Source: Endomicrobium sp. (GTDB lineage: Bacteria; Elusimicrobiota; Endomicrobiia; Endomicrobiales; Endomicrobiaceae). From it: 11,702 bases of DNA. This document shows, in pieces, positions 7,893-11,702 of the stretch (position 1 is the stretch's first letter; the number at the start of each line of letters is the position of its first letter). Made by a program: the position numbers and the translations under genes. Location: positions 1 to 11,702 of the forward strand of contig JAITOH010000077.1 in NCBI GenBank assembly GCA_031290055.1. The letters run 5' to 3'. Below the pieces are notes generated by a model. The model was not told the origin of the DNA. It saw only the letters and a list, made by a program, of their open reading frames with translations, and did no database searches.

Positions 7893-9624
7893 AATATTTT
7901 ACTACTCCCTCATATACGGAATTAGCTACTGCAGTCTGAAATTCTTTTGAATTTAATTTTGCTTCCTGCTCATAATTGCTCAGGAAAGCACTTTCAACAA
8001 GTACTGCAGGCATTCGCGTTCCTCTCAATACATAGAAGTTTGCTTGTTTCACACCTCTGTTTAAAATTTTCAGCTTATTTTGTGCCTCGTCAGCTATAAA
8101 TCCACATAACTCTGATGATTCATTCACATATTCATTTAAAGCCATGGAGCCTAGTATATTTTTTACCAAGATTCTTTTTTTTTTAGATTTCTCTTCAAGT
8201 TTTAATACAGAATTTTCAAGAATTGCTGTTGTAGCAGCTTCAAAATCAGTTGCTCTATCTGACAAAAAATAAATTTCAAAGCCACTTACATTTCTGTCAA
8301 AATTTGCATTACAGTGCACAGATATAAATAAATCAGCCCTATTTTTGTTTGCTATACTTGTCCTTTCTGAGAGAGGAATAAAAGTATCATCTTTTCTTGT
8401 AAGAATTATCTCATAGTTGCTATCTCTGCCAAAAATTCTCTTAAGCTCATTGACAATAGCAAGATTTATATCTTTTTCCTTTGTCCCATTTGGGCCAATT
8501 GCACCAGGATCATTTCCTCCATGTCCAGCATCAAGCAATATATTTTTTTTAGTTTTACTACAAGGCTCTTCTTTTTTCCACACTCTTCCTATACTACTAT
8601 ACTGCTTATTCACATCACTCAACACAAGGCTTTGGTTATCATCCGCTATTATACTATCTTGCTTAAACTTTACAACTGGCACTTTTTCAAGATCTTCATT
8701 GTTTTTATTATCCTCAGCCAAAGATAAAAACTCAATTACTTGCGCTTCTCCATAGTTTTCAGGTGAAGTTAGATCGTTTTTTTCTATACTGCTATTATTT
8801 TTGTTTTCAACATTTTCTTCTTTTTGTCCGACAAGAGTAACCTCTTTTAAAGCTGATACATCAATATTTTTAGAATGAACAATATCCACAGATATTACAT
8901 TTGATTTTTTAAGTATTAACGTTTTAACAAGTTTTGGAATTTGTAAGAGATTAATTCTTACGATGGCAAATCGCCCTTTTGTACTACAAACTATATCAGC
9001 AACAACATCGTTATTTACATGTATAACCCTTTTTTGAATTATTCCATTAAGTATTTTTATAATTACAGCCCCTGGAATTTTTGAAACAGTGTAATACAAC
9101 GGTCTTTCAAGGTGTATAAACAGCAGAGTGGCATCAGTTTTTGTAAAATACTTTAAAGAAGAAATGTTTGGGTTACGTGTTATGGTTAGAACTAAAGACT
9201 CAGAATTCCATTTAGAATCAGCTTCAACAATTTTTGCAAAATCTTTTGATGTAATAATTTCAGGCGATATATATATATCGTTTTTGATAAACCTCGACGG
9301 AGAAAATATATTTTTTTGCACCCCTTCGAAAACAACATCAGTACTGTTTGCTCTAATATTTATCCTTCCGTTATTAAAATCCATTACTACTTGATAACTT
9401 ATGGGTTTCCAACTAAGCTTACCACCGTATACATCGGCGATTTCTCTAACAGAAAAATAATTTGTTTGCTCCGATACTCTATAAATATTTACACCTGGAA
9501 AAGATTCACCATCAACAATCACATTGATAGCTTGCGATGCAAGATTTTTCTCATCTTTAGCATAGACACAAGTAGAAAAAAACAGCATAGCTAATAAAAA
9601 TAATAAACAGAGATTTTTTTTCAT
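7870..9624 (-). CDS. Secreted N-acetylmuramoyl-L-alanine amidase (Amidase_3)
   Basis: This zinc amidase cuts the bond between N-acetylmuramic acid and L-alanine in peptidoglycan, for cell separation or wall turnover outside the cytoplasmic membrane. The 584-residue protein starts with a signal peptide (KK then a hydrophobic core, residues 5-18) with a likely signal-peptidase I site after VYA (20-22). Residues about 33-150 resemble a copper-amine-oxidase-like/AMIN targeting domain; 150-255 form a second beta-rich segment of AMIN type. An Asn/Glu/Lys-rich linker follows (about 265-355). The catalytic domain (359-580) has zinc ligands His368 (LLDAGHGG), Glu383 (TKEKD) and His437 (ISVHCNA), and catalytic Glu544 (VLVESAFLSN). 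All are intact. The ATG overlaps the rpe stop as ATGA. No Shine-Dalgarno sequence precedes it, so translation probably depends on coupling to rpe. Its 3' end overlaps murI. It is AmiC-like, but a specific symbol is not justified. Confidence 0.94.
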   Translation of the reverse strand: MKKNLCLLFLLAMLFFSTCVYAKDEKNLASQAINVIVDGESFPGVNIYRVSEQTNYFSVREIADVYGGKLSWKPISYQVVMDFNNGRINIRANSTDVVFEGVQKNIFSPSRFIKNDIYISPEIITSKDFAKIVEADSKWNSESLVLTITRNPNISSLKYFTKTDATLLFIHLERPLYYTVSKIPGAVIIKILNGIIQKRVIHVNNDVVADIVCSTKGRFAIVRINLLQIPKLVKTLILKKSNVISVDIVHSKNIDVSALKEVTLVGQKEENVENKNNSSIEKNDLTSPENYGEAQVIEFLSLAEDNKNNEDLEKVPVVKFKQDSIIADDNQSLVLSDVNKQYSSIGRVWKKEEPCSKTKKNILLDAGHGGNDPGAIGPNGTKEKDINLAIVNELKRIFGRDSNYEIILTRKDDTFIPLSERTSIANKNRADLFISVHCNANFDRNVSGFEIYFLSDRATDFEAATTAILENSVLKLEEKSKKKRILVKNILGSMALNEYVNESSELCGFIADEAQNKLKILNRGVKQANFYVLRGTRMPAVLVESAFLSNYEQEAKLNSKEFQTAVANSVYEGVVKYYARKNWK

Positions 9625-10271
9625 ATAAAAAGAGATTTTATTGCAATTTTTGGGTTTTCTGATGAAAAAATATAACTACCACTAACCAACGCATCTGCTC
9701 CGGCATTAACGCAAACCGAATAAGTTTTTTGATTTATTCCTCCGTCAACTTCTATAATACAACTATAATTGTTTTCATCAATAATTTTTCTTAAATCTTT
9801 AATTTTTAAAACCATTTCATCCATAAAAAATTGCCCACTAAAACCAGGTTCAACAGTCATTACTAAAGCTAAGTCAACATAAGGAAGAAATTTTATTATT
9901 TCAGAAATATGCGTTGACGGCACAATCGAAACACCAGCCTTTATACCTGTTGACTTTATATTTTTTATAAGCTTTTTTTTATCAGCAGAAATTTCACTGT
10001 GAAAAGTTATTAAATCGGCTCCAGCTTTTTGAAATTCAAGCCAGTATTTTTCAGGGTTTGTTATCATAAGATGTACATCAAAAAATAGCTTTGTTACTTT
10101 TCTCAGAGACTTTACAAATGAAGGACCTACAGTAATATTAGGCACAAAATGACCGTCCATCACATCAATATGTACCCATTCAGCTCCGGCAATTTCTATC
10201 ATTTTCAAATCATTATATAATGTCGCAAAATTTGCAGATAAAAGTGATGGAGCTACTATATTTTTCTTCAT
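9621..10271 (-). CDS. rpe: Ribulose-phosphate 3-epimerase
   Basis: Rpe interconverts D-ribulose 5-phosphate and D-xylulose 5-phosphate in the pentose phosphate pathway. The 216-residue TIM-barrel protein is complete. It has APSLLSANF (7-15), VHIDVMDGHFVPNIT (33-47) with metal ligand His34 and acid/base Asp36, FDVHLMI (64-70) with His67, FHSE (90-93), MTVEPGFSGQ (138-147), EVDGGIN (174-180) with Asp176, and the phosphate-binding NAGADALVSGSYIF (189-202). The loop reads VEPGFSGQ where many homologues have VNPGFGGQ. That is a tolerated variant, since the catalytic metal site is whole. GGAG 7 bp before the ATG supports the start. It follows the PASTA gene after 21 bp and overlaps the amidase start by 4 bp, which places it firmly inside the cell-wall cluster. 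Confidence 0.97.
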   Translation of the reverse strand: MKKNIVAPSLLSANFATLYNDLKMIEIAGAEWVHIDVMDGHFVPNITVGPSFVKSLRKVTKLFFDVHLMITNPEKYWLEFQKAGADLITFHSEISADKKKLIKNIKSTGIKAGVSIVPSTHISEIIKFLPYVDLALVMTVEPGFSGQFFMDEMVLKIKDLRKIIDENNYSCIIEVDGGINQKTYSVCVNAGADALVSGSYIFSSENPKIAIKSLFI

Positions 10272-10278
10272 AACATTT

Positions 10279-10282
10279 CTCC
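10279..10282 (-). promoter_or_regulatory. Ribosome binding site of rpe
   Basis: GGAG (in TTGGAG on the minus strand) is 7 bp upstream of the rpe ATG, inside the 21-bp gap after the PASTA gene stop. It confirms the rpe start. Confidence 0.7.
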
Positions 10283-10292
10283 AACTTAAGAA

Positions 10293-11015
10293 CTAGTCTG
10301 AAATATATAAGCTAACATTCCCTGCGTCAGTTATGTCAGTATTAGACTCTGGATATTGCTTTACAATGGTATTTGTTTCGTAATCAAAAGGTTTTTCGCC
10401 TATTCTTAGCACATTTATAGCTATACCATTTTGTGTTGCCCACATCTGTGCTTCTTCAAGATTTTTATTTACAAAGTTGGGCATAAGAACAATCCCTTTA
10501 GGAGGTGGCCCCTTTGAAACTTCAATATTTACAACAGAATTTTTGGCTACTACCTTATCTGCCTCAATGTCTTGGAAAAAAACTACTCCTTTTTCATGCG
10601 AAATTGAGTATTTTTGGTAAACCTTACCAATTACCAATCCCAAATTTTTTAAAGTAATATCCGATGAACGAAGAGTTTGTCCAATTAAATTTGGCATAAG
10701 AACTATCTCTCTTCCTTTACTTACTGTCACTTTAATTATCCTTCCCTCTCTAACAATCATTCCAGCTGGAGGAGTTTGTCTTAAAATTGTCCCATTAGCC
10801 ACTTTTTGACTAAATTCTTCTCCATCCTTTTTAAGCGCAAAGCCATTTTCTGAAAGCTTCTCCAGGGCATCATAAAGACTTTTTCCGCTAATGTTTGGAA
10901 CCACAACTTCTTTTTTGCTATGAACCAAAGCTTTTATAACAATGCTGAAAGTAAAATAAAAAGCAACTATTATAATCGTTGATACAACTAGTAGTTTAAA
11001 AAAATTCTTTAACAT
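10293..11015 (-). CDS. Membrane-anchored protein with three PASTA domains
   Basis: PASTA domains bind muropeptides or beta-lactams and occur in Ser/Thr kinases and penicillin-binding proteins. This 240-residue protein carries neither a kinase nor a transpeptidase domain. It has a short basic cytosolic end, one transmembrane helix (about 7-31) and three PASTA repeats outside: 36-101 (VVVPNISGKS, ending IKVTVSKG), 102-170 (LMPNLIGQ, ending VNIEVSKGPP) and 175-240 (LMPNFVNK, ending VSLYISD). Each begins with the usual VPN/MPN block and the first holds QTPPAG. I chose the ATG at 11015: an AAGGAG lies upstream of it (15 bp, long), and the frame's earlier TTG at 11045 has no Shine-Dalgarno sequence and would place that AAGGAG inside the gene. 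It heads a tight PASTA-rpe-amidase-murI run. It probably senses or binds peptidoglycan; its exact role is not known to me. Confidence 0.88.
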   Translation of the reverse strand: MLKNFFKLLVVSTIIIVAFYFTFSIVIKALVHSKKEVVVPNISGKSLYDALEKLSENGFALKKDGEEFSQKVANGTILRQTPPAGMIVREGRIIKVTVSKGREIVLMPNLIGQTLRSSDITLKNLGLVIGKVYQKYSISHEKGVVFFQDIEADKVVAKNSVVNIEVSKGPPPKGIVLMPNFVNKNLEEAQMWATQNGIAINVLRIGEKPFDYETNTIVKQYPESNTDITDAGNVSLYISD

Positions 11016-11030
11016 TTTTATAAGGCAATG

Positions 11031-11036
11031 CTCCTT
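11031..11036 (-). promoter_or_regulatory. Shine-Dalgarno sequence that decides the PASTA gene start
   Basis: On the minus strand AAGGAG lies between an upstream in-frame TTG (11045) and the in-frame ATG (11015). It can serve only the downstream start. Its 15-bp spacing from the ATG is long, so initiation may be inefficient or use a nearer non-ATG codon. Confidence 0.5.
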
Positions 11037-11165
11037 ACCACGCAACTATACATTTGTATCGTATTTTGATTATCGAGTACTATTCTTTAGAACGTCGTTT
11101 ATACATTGTAACACGTGTGGATACATCAAACTAGCATAGCTAACTCATGAATTCAAAAAATATAA

Positions 11166-11702
11166 TTAACCCTTATTCGAGACAAACATTTTGGACCGTA
11201 ATCTTGTTCCAACTTTTTCAATTACTCTCTCAGCCAGTTCTTTTCTTGACTTATTAAAAAATGGTCTACCATTTTTATTTTCTTCAAGCCAATTATCTGC
11301 AAATTTACCCGATTTAATATCAGCTAATACCCTATTCATTTCATCTCTAGTGGAATCAGTTATTATTTTTTTCCCTGTTATGTACTCACCATATTCAGCG
11401 GTATCAGAAATTGAACGGTTCATTTTACTAAAACCGTTCTTGAATATTAAATCTGCGATAAGTTTAACTTCATGTAAGCACTCAAAATATGCTACCTCAG
11501 CTTGATAGCCTGCTTTTACAAGAGTATTAAATCCAGAATTTACTAACTCTACAAGCCCACCGCAAAGAACAACTTGTTCGCCAAATAAATCAGTCTCAGT
11601 TTCTTCAGCAAAAGTTGTTTCTAATACTCCACATCTTGTTCCACCTATACCTTTTGCGTAAGCAAGAGCCAATTCCTTTGCTACTCCACTTGCATTCTGC
11701 TC
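11166..11702 (-). CDS. ilvC: Ketol-acid reductoisomerase (class I), C-terminal part, 5' end outside window
   Basis: IlvC converts 2-acetolactate and 2-aceto-2-hydroxybutyrate to the dihydroxy acids of the valine/leucine and isoleucine pathways, using Mg2+ and NADPH. The frame stays open to the window edge, so the gene begins to the right; the TTG near 11672 is internal. The 178 visible residues start in [22 protein letters not shown] and cover the knotted Mg-binding domain. ETDLFGEQ carries the first Asp and Glu metal ligands, [16 protein letters not shown] carries the next Glu pair, and ISDTAEYG carries the substrate-contacting Ser. The C-terminus ([10 protein letters not shown]) is of class I length, without the second knotted repeat of class II enzymes. 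The N-terminal Rossmann part is outside, so NADPH versus NADH preference cannot be judged. A 150-bp gap separates it from the PASTA gene, so it may be a separate unit. Confidence 0.96.
   Translation of the reverse strand, partial: EQNASGVAKELALAYAKGIGGTRCGVLETTFAEETETDLFGEQVVLCGGLVELVNSGFNTLVKAGYQAEVAYFECLHEVKLIADLIFKNGFSKMNRSISDTAEYGEYITGKKIITDSTRDEMNRVLADIKSGKFADNWLEENKNGRPFFNKSRKELAERVIEKVGTRLRSKMFVSNKG

Noticed and set aside
8417..9594. Plus-strand open frames of 68-112 codons opposite the amidase gene
   Set aside because: The amidase motifs on the other strand are intact. These frames are Phe/Ser/Leu-rich antisense shadows.
9560..9624. Lipobox in the amidase signal peptide (Cys19)
   Set aside because: The residues before Cys (Phe-Ser-Thr) do not fit the lipobox consensus, and VYA downstream gives a better signal-peptidase I site.
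11111..11118. ACACGTGT palindrome upstream of the PASTA gene as an operator
   Set aside because: It is only 8 bp, present once, with no cognate regulator gene nearby, so it cannot be told from chance.
1..11702. CRISPR array, insertion sequence, phage genes, tRNA genes or a defence system
   Set aside because: No regular repeats, transposase or integrase motifs, or tRNA T-arm and acceptor pairing were seen; all recognisable genes are core metabolism, repair or cell wall.

Overview
This is an AT-rich bacterial chromosomal segment that carries only housekeeping genes: ten coding regions, two of them cut by the window edges, and no tRNA, rRNA, CRISPR array, insertion sequence or phage gene that I can see. 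Gene content (a PASTA protein next to rpe, class I ketol-acid reductoisomerase, PcrA-type helicase), the low G+C and the gene-poor gaps fit a reduced, host-associated genome. My best guess is an Endomicrobium-like member of Elusimicrobiota, but this rests on general resemblance and no diagnostic gene proves it.

Layout. Positions 1-519 (+) hold the 3' part of rnhB (RNase HII). It converges on a complete PcrA/UvrD helicase gene (615-2912, -). A 217-bp divergent spacer separates that from a two-gene plus-strand unit: a small nitroreductase (3130-3630) whose stop overlaps the start of argS (3627-5291). A 729-bp stretch with no intact gene follows (5292-6020); it may hold decayed coding sequence. 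Next is a SIR2-family deacylase gene (6021-6758, +), then a second gene-poor gap (6759-7061).

From 7062 to the right edge everything is on the minus strand. In transcription order it reads: 3' part of ilvC (11166-11702), a membrane-anchored three-PASTA protein (10293-11015), rpe (9621-10271), a secreted N-acetylmuramoyl-L-alanine amidase (7870-9624) and murI glutamate racemase (7062-7892). The last four are packed with gaps of 21 bp or less or overlapping ends, so they are probably one operon. It joins peptidoglycan recognition, peptidoglycan hydrolysis and D-glutamate supply to one pentose-phosphate enzyme. PASTA followed by rpe recalls the Firmicute prkC-cpgA-rpe order, but here the PASTA protein has no kinase domain.

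I found no convincing new biological system. The points most worth a second look are the missing zinc cysteine in the SIR2 protein, the kinase-less PASTA protein beside rpe, the lysine-free KMSKS-equivalent in ArgS, and possible gene remnants in the 729-bp gap.
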